A stretch of 64,000 bases of DNA. Source: Kineosporia succinea (GTDB taxonomy: Bacteria > Actinomycetota > Actinomycetes > Actinomycetales > Kineosporiaceae). The notes beneath the pieces were generated by a model. The model ran no database searches, was not told where the DNA came from, and saw only the letters and a program-made list of their open reading frames with translations. Below are positions 1-8,417 of this stretch, piece by piece. The position numbers and the translations under genes are program-made. Within the stretch, counting starts at the first letter, position 1; each line of letters begins with the position of its first letter. Location of the stretch: NCBI RefSeq assembly GCF_030811555.1, contig NZ_JAUSQZ010000001.1, positions 1,240,001-1,304,000 of the forward strand, written 5' to 3'.

Positions 1-2774
1 GAGCCGATGAAACTGCGGTAGCAGGCGATGCCCTCGGCCAGCCAGGCGTCGCGGTCCACCGAGGGGTCGGGCAGCCGCTTGGCCACGAACCCGCCCTTGG
101 CACCGGTCGGCACGATCACGGCGTTCTTCACCGTCTGAGCCTTGACCAGTCCGAGGATCTCGGTGCGGAAGTCCTCGCGGCGGTCGCTCCAGCGCAGGCC
201 GCCACGGGCGACCGCACCGAAGCGCAGATGCACACCCTCGACCCACGGCGAGTACACGAAGATCTCGTGCACGGGTCGTGGGGCGGGGAGTTCCGGCACC
301 GCACGGGGGTCCAGCTTGAAGGCGAGCGCCCGGCGGATGCCGGTCGCGGGCTCGGCGTCGTCCTCGAGGAGGTAGCGGTTGGTGCGGGTGGTCGCCTGCA
401 CGAGAGCGAGGAACGACCGGAGGATGCGGTCCTGGTCCAGGCTGGAGACGTTGTCCAGAGCCGCGGAGATCTTGGCGACCAGGGCGTCCGAGGCCGTGCC
501 GCGACCTTCGGTGTCCAGGCCGTTGGCGGCCTGTCCCCCGAACCGGTCCGGATCGAAACGGGTCTCGAAGAGGTCGACCAGCAGCACGGCGATCTCGGGG
601 TTCGAGACCAGGCAGTCGCCGATGTAGTCCTGACCGAACGTCGAGCCGGTCTGGCGCAGGTAGCGGGCGTAACCGCGCAGCACCGAGACCTGACGCCAGT
701 CGAGGCCGGCGGCGAGCACGAGGCGCTCGAAGCCGTCACTCTCGGCCTCACCCCACCAGGCCGACTCGAAGGCCTCGCAGAAGAGCCGGTGCAGCCGCTC
801 GTAGCTGGTCAGGGCCCCGGGCACGGGCGGGCGGGTACCGCGCAGGCCGAAGTCGTAGATGTAGCCCTTGCGGCCGGAGGCCGAGCTGAACGCGTAGGGG
901 CGCTCGTCCACGACCTCGACGCCGAGGTTCGTGAGGTAGGGCAGCACGGCCGAGAGCGACAGCGGTTCCTTGCGGTAGAGCACGAATCGGTGCTCGCCCG
1001 GCGCCGCGTCCTGAGGCTCGTAGAGCTTCACCCCGAGCGCCGAGGAACGTCCCTCGGCGGAGTGCATGCCGTTCAGCCGGCGCAGGTCCTCCACCGCGGT
1101 CCGGGGGTCCACGTCGACGCGGTAACCCTGGCCGATGCCGGCGCCCCACTCCCGCACCAGCCGTGCGCCGTCGATGTCACCGGCTTCCTGCGCGGCGGCC
1201 TCGGCGAAGTCGTCGTCCCAGCTGCGGGTCAGCTCGACCAGCTGCTCCTCGAGCGCGGCCAGGTCGAGTTCGGGTACTGCGGCGCCGGGTTCGACCCGCA
1301 CCACGAAGTGCAGCCGCGCGAGCACAGACTCGGTGACGCGGGCGGTGTAGTCGGCGGTGTTGGCCCCGATGGCCTCACGCAGCACCCGCTCGATGGCCAG
1401 GCGCACGGAGGTGACGTAACGGTCGCGCGGCAGGAACACCAGGCAGGAGACGTAGCGGCCGTAGTCCTCCACCCGCAGGAAGAGACGGGTGCGGCGGCGC
1501 TCCTGCAGCTGCATCACGGTCATCGCGACCCAGGCCAGCGTCTCCGGGTGGATCTCGAACAGCTCGTCGCGGGGGTAGACCTGGAGAATCTCCAGCAGAT
1601 CCTTGCCCGAGTGGCTGTCCGCGCTGAATCCGCCGGCGGCCAGCACGGCCTCGGCCTTGCGCCGGATCACCGGCACGTCACGCACATCGGCCGTGTAGGC
1701 GGTGGAGGCGTACAGGCCCAGGAAGCGCCGCTCGCCGGTCACCCGCCCCTGGTCGTCGAACACTTTCACGCCGATGTAGTCGAGGTACCCGGCGCGGTGA
1801 ACGGTAGACCGGGAGTTGGCCTTGGTCAGCACCAGCAGCGAGTTCTCCCGCGCCTTGACCCGGGCCTTCGGGGTCAGACGACCGGCCGTGCGGGCGTCCT
1901 GGTCGTGGCGCAGCACCCCGAGACCGGTTCCGGTGCGGGCGATCAGCAGGTCCTCGCCGTCCCGCTCGACCAGGTCGTACTCACGGTAGCCGATGAACGT
2001 GAAGTGCCCGGCCGCGAGCCAGCGCAGCAGCTCCGCGCCCTCGTCCACCTCGGCACGCGCCGGGCCGACGGGCGCGGTCTGCAGCAGCTGCGCGGCGATC
2101 CGGTCGGCGGTGGCCCGCATCTTGGGCCAGTCCTCCACCGCGACGCGGACGTCGTCGAGCACCCGGCGCAGACCACGCTCCATGGCCGCGATCCGCTCCG
2201 GATCGGTCTCGCGTCCGACCTCGACGTGGATCCACGACTCGGCCTGCGCGTCACGGGGCAACGTCGGGCCGGCGGCCCCGTTGGCCCGGGAGGCAGCCAG
2301 GTGCGGCTCGACCCTGAGGATCTCGAGCATCGCGCCGGTGACGTCACGCCGCACGACGAACTGCGGGTGGATCGTCATCTGGAGCTCGCAGCCGAGCCGG
2401 TTGAGCTCCGCGTTCACCGAGTCCACGAGGAACGGCATGTCCTCGACGACGATCTCGATGACGGTGTGCCCGCACGACCAGCCCTCGTTCTCCGCGGTCG
2501 GGGTGAACACCCGCACCAGAGCCGTGCCCTGCGGTCGAACGCCAGCCAGGTCGCGGTGCGAGAACGCCAGACCGGCAAGGTCGATCGACGAACGCGCACG
2601 CAGGTCGTCGACGGCCACGTTGCGGTAGTAGCGGTGGAGGAACTCACCGGGGTCCGGTGGCTGCTCGCCTGGTGGTTCCTGCGAGGCCAGCTCCTGCCCG
2701 GCCTCGCGGGCGCCCGCGAGGAGCGCCTCCCTGTCCCCTTCCATCGTCGGCAGCGTCGTAGCTCGACCCGACAT
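1..2774 (-). CDS. gdhB: NAD-dependent glutamate dehydrogenase, large type (5' part; runs off left edge)
   Basis: Oxidatively deaminates glutamate to 2-oxoglutarate with NAD in the cytoplasm; this is the large (about 1600-residue) GDH class, of which about 924 residues lie in the window. The first residues run MSGRATTLPTMEGDREAL. The N-terminal half is the ACT-like regulatory part. At about residues 845-890 the catalytic domain begins with the family's hallmark stretch, including GGLRWSDRREDFRTEILG followed by KAQTVKNAVIVPTGAKGGF. ATG at 2774 was chosen because the ACT-like region follows at once; the ribosome site (GGGGTG) is weak and ATG 2744 is an alternative. The C-terminal nucleotide-binding part is outside the window. 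The gene symbol is by analogy only. Confidence 0.93.
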   Translation of the reverse strand, partial: MSGRATTLPTMEGDREALLAGAREAGQELASQEPPGEQPPDPGEFLHRYYRNVAVDDLRARSSIDLAGLAFSHRDLAGVRPQGTALVRVFTPTAENEGWSCGHTVIEIVVEDMPFLVDSVNAELNRLGCELQMTIHPQFVVRRDVTGAMLEILRVEPHLAASRANGAAGPTLPRDAQAESWIHVEVGRETDPERIAAMERGLRRVLDDVRVAVEDWPKMRATADRIAAQLLQTAPVGPARAEVDEGAELLRWLAAGHFTFIGYREYDLVERDGEDLLIARTGTGLGVLRHDQDARTAGRLTPKARVKARENSLLVLTKANSRSTVHRAGYLDYIGVKVFDDQGRVTGERRFLGLYASTAYTADVRDVPVIRRKAEAVLAAGGFSADSHSGKDLLEILQVYPRDELFEIHPETLAWVAMTVMQLQERRRTRLFLRVEDYGRYVSCLVFLPRDRYVTSVRLAIERVLREAIGANTADYTARVTESVLARLHFVVRVEPGAAVPELDLAALEEQLVELTRSWDDDFAEAAAQEAGDIDGARLVREWGAGIGQGYRVDVDPRTAVEDLRRLNGMHSAEGRSSALGVKLYEPQDAAPGEHRFVLYRKEPLSLSAVLPYLTNLGVEVVDERPYAFSSASGRKGYIYDFGLRGTRPPVPGALTSYERLHRLFCEAFESAWWGEAESDGFERLVLAAGLDWRQVSVLRGYARYLRQTGSTFGQDYIGDCLVSNPEIAVLLVDLFETRFDPDRFGGQAANGLDTEGRGTASDALVAKISAALDNVSSLDQDRILRSFLALVQATTRTNRYLLEDDAEPATGIRRALAFKLDPRAVPELPAPRPVHEIFVYSPWVEGVHLRFGAVARGGLRWSDRREDFRTEILGLVKAQTVKNAVIVPTGAKGGFVAKRLPDPSVDRDAWLAEGIACYRSFIG

Positions 2775-2959
2775 CACGCGGCACCCCAGAACTGTGAGAG
2801 AGAACCCTGTGCGCGGTGGGCACGCTGCAAGCGCGGCCCCCGGACCGTGACCCTACCCTTGCCTTCGACGGCGACCAGCCGACTACACGGTCCGCTCGTC
2901 TCCGGAGTGTTGTCGATTCGATCTGGCCATCTTCTGGATGAGCCGAAAGGGTGTCACCC

Positions 2960-3457
2960 GTGCGCGTGAACGCTGACATGCAGTACCCCGCCGATCCGGG
3001 CGAGGTCTACGCCATGCTCACGGACCAGACCTTCCAGGAGCGCAAGACCGGGGAGATCTCCAAGGGCGCCTGGGACGTGCGGGTGCAGCAGGAAGGCGAC
3101 TCAGCGGTGATCGTGAGTCACCGTACGCTTCCGTCCGACGTCATCCCTGAGGCCTTCCGGGGATTCGTGGGATCCAGCATCACGGTCACCCAGACCGAGA
3201 AGTGGGGCCCGGCGGCACCGGACGGCAGCCGTGCGGGCAGCATCGACGTGGAGCTCGGCGGGGCACCGGTGCGGTTCACCGGCACGCTCGCGCTGGCCCC
3301 GGCGACAGGCGGCACCACCGAACGCGTCGAGGGTGATCTCAAGGCCAAGGTGCCGCTGTTCGGCGCCAAGGTGGAGAAGGCCGCGGAGCCGGCGGTGCGG
3401 GCCGCGATCGACGCCGAGGGCCGCATCGGGCTGGAGTGGCTCGCCGAGAAGGCGTGA
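2960..3457 (+). CDS. DUF2505 family protein (SRPBCC/START-like fold)
   Basis: A 165-residue actinobacterial protein of unknown function. The N-terminus (NADMQYPADPGEVYAMLTD) and the C-terminal amphipathic helix with KVEKAAEPAVRAAIDAEG resemble DUF2505, a polyketide-cyclase/START-like ligand-binding fold. The helix-strand order fits a soluble cytoplasmic protein without a signal peptide. GTG 2960 is preferred over GTG 2951 because GAAAGG at 2945-2950 then lies 9 nt upstream; it directly abuts 2951. It is divergent from the glutamate dehydrogenase gene with about 185 bp between them. The ligand is unknown. Confidence 0.8.
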   Translation: MRVNADMQYPADPGEVYAMLTDQTFQERKTGEISKGAWDVRVQQEGDSAVIVSHRTLPSDVIPEAFRGFVGSSITVTQTEKWGPAAPDGSRAGSIDVELGGAPVRFTGTLALAPATGGTTERVEGDLKAKVPLFGAKVEKAAEPAVRAAIDAEGRIGLEWLAEKA

Positions 3458-3539
3458 CCGGTTCGGCGCCGGGCTCTTTCGAACGCCCGGCGCCACGACG
3501 GCTCACAGCCGGCCGCTGTCCCGACGCGGCGGCCTCGGC

Positions 3540-4046
3540 TCAGTCGCCGATCAGGTCGTCGATCTCGCTGATGTCGTACCAGAGCAGGTCGCACGCCCCG
3601 GCCTCCTCGACCGCGAACTGGGCGTCCTCGTCACCGGCGTCTGCCGCTGACAGGGCCGCGATCGCCGCCAGCACGATGTCCTCGGACTCCGGCTCGTCGA
3701 CGTGCAGGCTGACCACGTCGGCCAGGGGCACCTCGATGTCGAGCGTGATCGACGAGCGGTAGGAGCCACCGGCACTCACGGAGTTGGCGGGCACGTCGAG
3801 CGCCAGCACGATGCGCCGGGGTTTGGCCGGGTCGGCGGCGAGCAGACGCAGCGACGCCTCGGCAGCCTCCGTCAGGGCCGCGAACTCGAGGCTCTCCACG
3901 TCGTCGTCGGTGTACCACTCACGGATCGCGGCGGTCACGGCGTGCGCCTGCAGCGGAGCGCTGTCGGCCGCACCCGGGTTGAGCACCCCACGTTTCGCCG
4001 TCTCCGCCAGAGCGGACAGCGTGGTCGGGACGTACACCCTGGTCAT
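3540..4046 (-). CDS. DUF6912 family protein (actinobacterial, unknown function)
   Basis: A 168-residue acidic protein starting MTRVYVPTTLSALAETAKRG, which matches the actinobacterial DUF6912 type (formerly 'hypothetical protein'). No signal peptide, membrane segment or catalytic motif is visible. The C-terminus is rich in Asp/Glu (LLWYDISEIDDLIGD). A GTGGAG sequence sits just before the ATG. The start lies 15 nt after the patatin-like gene's stop, so the two are probably co-transcribed. The role is unknown. Confidence 0.75.
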   Translation of the reverse strand: MTRVYVPTTLSALAETAKRGVLNPGAADSAPLQAHAVTAAIREWYTDDDVESLEFAALTEAAEASLRLLAADPAKPRRIVLALDVPANSVSAGGSYRSSITLDIEVPLADVVSLHVDEPESEDIVLAAIAALSAADAGDEDAQFAVEEAGACDLLWYDISEIDDLIGD

Positions 4047-4061
4047 TGCTCCACTTTCGTC

Positions 4062-5150
4062 TCACTCGTCCGGCAGGACAGCCGGATCGTCGAGGGCTCC
4101 CAGGCCGGATCGGATGGCCCTATGCAGCACCATCCTTCGCCGTGATGGAGCCATCAGATTGTGCCCGAGCAGCCTCAGGTCGTCGGGGCCGGGACCCAGA
4201 ACCGTAACCGTCGTGCCGCTACGTTGCACGCGCCGGGCCTCGGCGAGCACTCTGCGGGTACTCAGGACACGGACCTGACGCTCGGCCCGCACCCGCCAGT
4301 CGCCCGGTTCGTCGTACGCCGCCGACACCATCGGGGCCAGGAGGAACACCTCGTCCAGCCCGGAGCCGGCGACCAGATCGGCGTTGCTGTTCGACCACAT
4401 CCCGCCGTCGACGAAGCGCCGGCCGGCGAGCTCCACCGGCTCGAACCAGCCCGGGATCGCACACGATGCCAGCACCGCGTCGGACAGGCCGACCTCCGGT
4501 GCCCCCGGCGCCCCGAACATCACCCGTCGCCCGCTGCTGTAGTCGAGCGCCACAGCCCGGTACCGGTTGTGCGGCACCCACTCCCCCGCCGGGACGGCGG
4601 CCTCGATGAGTGCCCTCACCCCGCTCATCTGCTGCCGGCCGACCGGAGCCAGACCGGCGAGGACCGTGATGAACGGCAGGTCTCGCAGCACACGCCGGTT
4701 GTTGCGCAGCATGGCGGCGCCCCCCGGGCGCAGCCGGGGCATCGGCGGGGAGGCTCCTCCGACCGGCCGGTCGAGGTCGAGGGCATGACGGAACAGCCGC
4801 CCGAACTCGGTGTCGGCCCCCAGCTGCTCCTCCCGCTGGTCGGTCACCGAGACCCCGGCGGCCAGCAGTGCCCCGATGATCGACCCCGCCGACGTCCCGA
4901 GAATCAGGTCCGCGTCGCGGGCGTCGAGCCCCCGGGACTCCTCCAGCGCGGTCAGGGCCCCGATCAGCCAGGCCGCCCCGAGAACTCCACCGCCGCCGAG
5001 AACCAGCCCCCAGCGTCCACCATCGGCGACCGGTGTAGTGCCCGGCGCGGGAAGGCACAGAGTGGGATGCGGGTGCGCGGGGTCGTAATTGAGGCCGGTG
5101 GCCCGGTGCGCGGCACGCATCGCGAAGGGCACCCGTGGTCGCGGCTTCAT
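4062..5150 (-). CDS. Patatin-like phospholipase family protein
   Basis: A likely acyl hydrolase with a Ser-Asp dyad acting on lipid esters. At residues about 48-58 is the oxyanion-hole glycine loop (LVLGGGGVLGAAW), at 85-89 the nucleophile elbow GTSAG (Ser87), and near residue 250 the dyad Asp in FVDGGMWSNSNADL. The length of 362 residues is normal for bacterial patatins. ATG 5150 is chosen over the upstream ATG at 5183 because a strong GGGAGG lies 5-6 nt ahead of it. No signal peptide is seen, so it is probably cytoplasmic. It sits between an HAD hydrolase gene and DUF6912 on the same strand. The substrate cannot be inferred. Confidence 0.87.
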   Translation of the reverse strand: MKPRPRVPFAMRAAHRATGLNYDPAHPHPTLCLPAPGTTPVADGGRWGLVLGGGGVLGAAWLIGALTALEESRGLDARDADLILGTSAGSIIGALLAAGVSVTDQREEQLGADTEFGRLFRHALDLDRPVGGASPPMPRLRPGGAAMLRNNRRVLRDLPFITVLAGLAPVGRQQMSGVRALIEAAVPAGEWVPHNRYRAVALDYSSGRRVMFGAPGAPEVGLSDAVLASCAIPGWFEPVELAGRRFVDGGMWSNSNADLVAGSGLDEVFLLAPMVSAAYDEPGDWRVRAERQVRVLSTRRVLAEARRVQRSGTTVTVLGPGPDDLRLLGHNLMAPSRRRMVLHRAIRSGLGALDDPAVLPDE

Positions 5151-5201
5151 CCACACCTCCCGCTCGAACCGGTCGCACGACATCTTCAGGTCGGTCGTTG
5201 C

Positions 5202-5834
5202 TCAGCGCAGATCGAGGCCGAACAGGATCTCCAGCTCGTCGACCGTGTCCGGGTAGGTGCTGAAGTGGACGCCGACCATGCCGACGTCGGCCGCGGCGAC
5301 GACGTTGGGACGCAGGTCGTCGACGAACACGCACTGCTGCGGCGGCAGTTCGAGCAGCTCGGCCGTGTGCCGGTAGATCTGCGGCTCGGGCTTGCGCATG
5401 CCGACCCGCCCGCTGATCACGACCTGGTCGAACGCGCCGATCCAGAGGTGCTCCGGGTAGTGCTCACCCCACGAGTTGGACAGCAACGCCGTGCGCAACC
5501 CGGCCCCCCGGGCGCGACGCAGCAGGCCGACCATGTCCTCGGACAATGCCTGCAGCCCCTCGAGCATGCGCGCGAGGATGCCCTCCGACCTGATCTGCAG
5601 GCCCTGCGCCTCGAACCGGACGGCCAGCACCTGCTCGAAGTCGACCGGGCCGATCTCGCCCCGCTCCAGCCGGTGGATGGGCGAGTTCGCCTCAGCCACC
5701 AGGCCCTTCATCACTGTGCTGTACGTCTCCAGGTCGATGCCCTCGGACTGCGCCCACCGATCCACCGCCTCGTCGAGCGGCGCCGTCAGCACCCCACCCC
5801 AGTCGACGATCAGGCCACGCAGATCAGCGCTCAT
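5202..5834 (-). CDS. HAD family hydrolase (subclass IA)
   Basis: A 210-residue haloacid-dehalogenase superfamily phosphatase-like protein. Motif I is LIVDWGGVL with the nucleophile Asp11; the usual second Asp of DxD is Gly, as in epoxide-hydrolase-like and dehalogenase-type members. Motif II is ALLSNSWG (about 118-124), the motif III lysine is in RKPEPQIY, and motif IV is VFVDDLRPNV. The helical cap lies at about 20-90. The loss of the second motif I Asp suggests the substrate may not be a simple phosphomonoester. A -10 like TACGAT lies 6 nt ahead of the ATG, giving a probable leaderless mRNA although the CpaE-like gene ends only 18 nt upstream. Confidence 0.88.
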   Translation of the reverse strand: MSADLRGLIVDWGGVLTAPLDEAVDRWAQSEGIDLETYSTVMKGLVAEANSPIHRLERGEIGPVDFEQVLAVRFEAQGLQIRSEGILARMLEGLQALSEDMVGLLRRARGAGLRTALLSNSWGEHYPEHLWIGAFDQVVISGRVGMRKPEPQIYRHTAELLELPPQQCVFVDDLRPNVVAAADVGMVGVHFSTYPDTVDELEILFGLDLR

Positions 5835-5840
5835 CCGGGC

Positions 5841-5846
5841 ATCGTA
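5841..5846 (-). promoter_or_regulatory. -10 box of a probable leaderless promoter for the HAD gene
   Basis: Minus-strand TACGAT is followed by 6 nt and then the ATG at 5834. This fits the actinobacterial TANNNT rule with transcription starting at or next to the A of the start codon. No good -35 is visible. Confidence 0.4.
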
Positions 5847-5852
5847 GATCGC

Positions 5853-7178
5853 TCAGGCCCCACGGCGCCCCCAGCGAGAACGCCGTTGAGGAGGCATGGC
5901 CGCGCCCAGGCCGTACTGCTCGACGAGTGACGCCGCGAGCGCTTCGAACGGACGGCACGCCGGCGACGAGGGCGCCTGCTCGGTCAGCGCACGGCCCATC
6001 AGCATGGCGGCGTCGAGCGCGGGCCGGTCGTCGGGAATCAGCAGGGGGTCGAGGATGCCGGCGTAGCGTCGCAGCGCCTCGGTGATCAGCTGCTCGGACT
6101 GGGGACCGACCGCCGCGTCCCGGACCCGTGTCACGACGACCCGCACCGCGGTCGCACCGGCCAGGTCGATGACCTCGGGCAGCCCGGCGATGAGACGTTG
6201 CAGGCCGAGAGGTTCCGCCGACCCGACGGCCAGCACGACGTCGGCCGCCGCGACGGCGGAGAGGGTGGCGGCGTTGCGGCGCGGGGCACTCGTGTCGAAC
6301 AGCAGCTCCTCCTCCGCCTCGAGACCGAACCCGGTGTCCACGACCGTCCACCCCGCCAGCCGACGGGCCTTGTCCCACACCACCTCGAGCGCTGACGACC
6401 TCAGTTCCGGCCAGCGCCGCGACTGCGGGAGCCCGGTCAGCACCCGGAGACCGGTCTCCAGCGGTGGGGCCAGCTCAGCCAGTTTCGGCAGATCGAGCGT
6501 GCCCTGATTCGCCGCCCGGGCCGCGGCGGCCACACCGGCCGACTCGTCGAGCAGGCCCAGGGTCTGGGCGACGCCGGCGCCGTGGGTGTCGGCGTCGATC
6601 AGCAGGGTCTGCTGCCCGGCCAGCACCAGCTGGGACGCCAGGGTGACGGCGACGGTGGTGCGCCCCGGTGCTCCGACCGGCCCCCACACGGCAATCATCC
6701 GGCCCGGCGGCGGCGTGATCTCCGCCGGCTCGGGTGGGACGCCGGCACCAGGCGGCCCGGGCATCGCCGCACCGGGATCACCGAAGGCCAGGTCCCCGAG
6801 CAGCGGCTTCTGCCCGGCCAGTTCGGCCACCGCGACGGCGACCGCCCTCGCGATCTCCTCGACCGGGGCGTCGGCCGCGAGCACCGGATCGACACCGAGG
6901 CGGGTGAGCCGCTCGGCACCCACGCGGTCACCGGGCTCGGCCAGCCCGACGACCGCCAGCCCGGCCACCTTCAGCCGGGTGACGGCGTCACGGTCGAGAC
7001 GCTGCAGCTCGGCGGACAGCACCGCGGCCCGGGCGAGTCCCGCCGCGGCGGCGGACAGCAGGTCGAGCACGTCGACACAGCGCCGGACCACCGTCACGCC
7101 CGCCGACGAGCGCTCCAGCCCTGAGACTAGTGGCGCCTCGCCGTCTCCGACGAGCGCCGTGAGGACCGTCAGCGTCAC
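5853..7178 (-). CDS. CpaE/TadZ-like MinD-family ATPase with altered P-loop
   Basis: A 441-residue ParA/MinD superfamily protein. Residues about 1-130 look like a receiver-type domain as in CpaE, followed by a Gly/Pro linker, then a P-loop at about 161-175 reading AVWGPVGAPGRTTVAV. The deviant Walker A lysines are both replaced (signature Lys by Gly, P-loop Lys by Arg). Later come TLLIDADTHGAG (switch I/Walker A') and WTVVDTGFGLE (Walker B). CpaE/TadZ proteins position Tad pilus machines at the pole, but no pilin, secretin or CpaF ATPase gene is nearby. It overlaps the upstream CpaB-like gene by 4 nt (ATGA), so the two are translationally coupled. The substitutions suggest weak or no ATP hydrolysis. 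Confidence 0.8.
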   Translation of the reverse strand: MTLTVLTALVGDGEAPLVSGLERSSAGVTVVRRCVDVLDLLSAAAAGLARAAVLSAELQRLDRDAVTRLKVAGLAVVGLAEPGDRVGAERLTRLGVDPVLAADAPVEEIARAVAVAVAELAGQKPLLGDLAFGDPGAAMPGPPGAGVPPEPAEITPPPGRMIAVWGPVGAPGRTTVAVTLASQLVLAGQQTLLIDADTHGAGVAQTLGLLDESAGVAAAARAANQGTLDLPKLAELAPPLETGLRVLTGLPQSRRWPELRSSALEVVWDKARRLAGWTVVDTGFGLEAEEELLFDTSAPRRNAATLSAVAAADVVLAVGSAEPLGLQRLIAGLPEVIDLAGATAVRVVVTRVRDAAVGPQSEQLITEALRRYAGILDPLLIPDDRPALDAAMLMGRALTEQAPSSPACRPFEALAASLVEQYGLGAAMPPQRRSRWGRRGA

Positions 7179-7849
7179 GACTGCGGAGCCGGACGTGGGG
7201 TGCCGAGGACCGGCAGGATGCTGAGCCGGGCGTCACCGGCCAGGGCCTCGAGGACGTCGGGCAGGTTGGCCTCGGGAACGAGAATCGTCAGGGCGCCGGA
7301 CCGGCTGGAGTTCAGACCGGTGCCGGGCCCGGTGACCGCGAACACCTCCACCTTGGACGCGATCTCGCGAGGCACCTGATACCCGCCCCGAGACCCTTCA
7401 CGCGGCAGCGCGGCCCAGACGTCGGCCTTTCCGCCCGCCGTCAACCCACCCGGCGGAGGCCCGTCGAGCGGGATCGTCACCGGCCTCACCGAGAGACTGG
7501 CCTCGGACCCGATGGCCGCCACCGGGATCAGTTCACCGTCGCCGATCGTGCGAGTGAGCACGGCCCCGGCCGGCAACGGACTGTCAGCGTCGAGATAGTC
7601 GGCCGAGGCAGCCTCGACGCGCACCCGGACGACCTGCAGGACGTCGGGCGTCAGGGCCGTGCCCGGCGGCAGCGCACCCCGGGCGGCGAAGACCGCCCGG
7701 GTCTGCCCCGCCTCGGCCATCAGCCGGGCACCGGCCACGATCGACCCGAACAACAGCACCAGCCCGACGATCAGCCGCGGATCACGCCAGCCCGGACGCC
7801 GCAGCCTCGGCGCGGGCGCTGTCGCCGACGCGAGTTCGGACACCACCAT
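7175..7849 (-). CDS. CpaB-like SAF domain membrane protein
   Basis: A 224-residue protein with a cytoplasmic Pro/Ala/Arg-rich N-terminus, one membrane segment at about 25-45 (LIVGLVLLFGSIVAGARLM), and then an SAF domain (about 52-120) containing GALPPGTALTPDVLQVVRV. SAF domains of this kind occur in Flp pilus assembly protein CpaB, which binds peptidoglycan or secretin parts outside the membrane. ATG 7849 is chosen over ATG 7897 because GAGGGGG lies 5 nt upstream. It is the first gene of a two-gene unit with the CpaE-like ATPase. Confidence 0.78.
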   Translation of the reverse strand: MVVSELASATAPAPRLRRPGWRDPRLIVGLVLLFGSIVAGARLMAEAGQTRAVFAARGALPPGTALTPDVLQVVRVRVEAASADYLDADSPLPAGAVLTRTIGDGELIPVAAIGSEASLSVRPVTIPLDGPPPGGLTAGGKADVWAALPREGSRGGYQVPREIASKVEVFAVTGPGTGLNSSRSGALTILVPEANLPDVLEALAGDARLSILPVLGTPRPAPQS

Positions 7850-8104
7850 GCCGTCCCCCTCAGTTCTCCCCCGTAGGAACACGACGGCAACCGTCACTCT
7901 CGGAGAGCGACCGACTGGTTACCGCGTGCTCGCCATCGTGGCAGAAGGAGCGACCCGCGCTCGTCCGATTCGGGCAACCTGTGGACAAAGCCGGATTCGT
8001 GCCGACCTGTGGATAACTCCCGAGTCGAGCGCACGGACATGACAGACTGGGCGGCATCGTCGGCCGGTCCCGAAGGCCGACCGTGACTGCCGCAGGAGGG
8101 CTGC
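7850..8104. promoter_or_regulatory. Divergent regulatory region between cpaB-like and HTH genes
   Basis: A 255-bp non-coding stretch between two divergent genes. It carries two perfect DnaA-box sequences (TGTGGACAA at 7980-7988 and TGTGGATAA at 8008-8016), 28 bp apart on the same strand. No clear -35/-10 pair was identified by eye. Confidence 0.55.
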
Positions 8105-8326
8105 GTGACTCCCCGCTTCCTGGAACTCGCCGACGTCGCGGAGGAGCTGAGCATCTCCGTGCGTCAGGCCTACACGCTGGTGCGCTCCGGCGAACTCCCG
8201 GCGATCCAGGTGGGTGGCCGAGGTCAGTGGCGGGTCGAGACGAGCGTTCTCGAGGACTACATCCAGCAGAAGTACGCAGAGACCCGCGAGATGGTGCGCA
8301 ACCGCCCGGCCGCCGAGGCCGACTAG
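8105..8326 (+). CDS. Small helix-turn-helix DNA-binding protein (excisionase/MerR-type)
   Basis: A 73-residue protein that is essentially one winged HTH domain: ELADVAEELSISVRQAYTLV then RSGELPAIQVGGRGQWRV and VLEDYIQQKY. This is the HTH_17/excisionase-type fold also seen in the Streptomyces developmental regulator BldC. A strong AGGAGGG lies 4 nt before GTG 8105. It is divergent from the CpaB/CpaE pair and next to the LysM/Rv3235/secA region, where small HTH proteins of this kind recur in actinobacteria. There is no integrase or phage gene nearby, so it is more likely a regulator than a phage excisionase. The target is unknown. Confidence 0.87.
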   Translation: MTPRFLELADVAEELSISVRQAYTLVRSGELPAIQVGGRGQWRVETSVLEDYIQQKYAETREMVRNRPAAEAD

Positions 8327-8338
8327 ACCGGGCCGTCA

Positions 8339-8360
8339 CCTCAGGAGCCCTCTCCTGAGG
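8339..8360. terminator. Hairpin between convergent HTH and Sm-like genes
   Basis: A perfect 9-bp inverted repeat, CCTCAGGAG / CTCCTGAGG, with a 4-nt loop, 12 nt after the HTH gene's stop. There is no T-run, as is common in actinobacteria. It could end transcription from both sides. Confidence 0.65.
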
Positions 8361-8417
8361 ACGTGGCGACCAAACGGCACCTGCCCACAGCGCAGGTCGG
8401 GTGCGCAACCCGGAGAA

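Noticed and set aside
228-2969. A 913-codon open plus-strand frame antisense to glutamate dehydrogenase
   Set aside because: The minus strand carries unmistakable dehydrogenase motifs; the plus frame is His/Gly/Arg-rich shadow sequence.
8105-8326. Phage excisionase
   Set aside because: The fold fits, but there is no integrase, attachment site or phage gene nearby; a small regulator is more likely.
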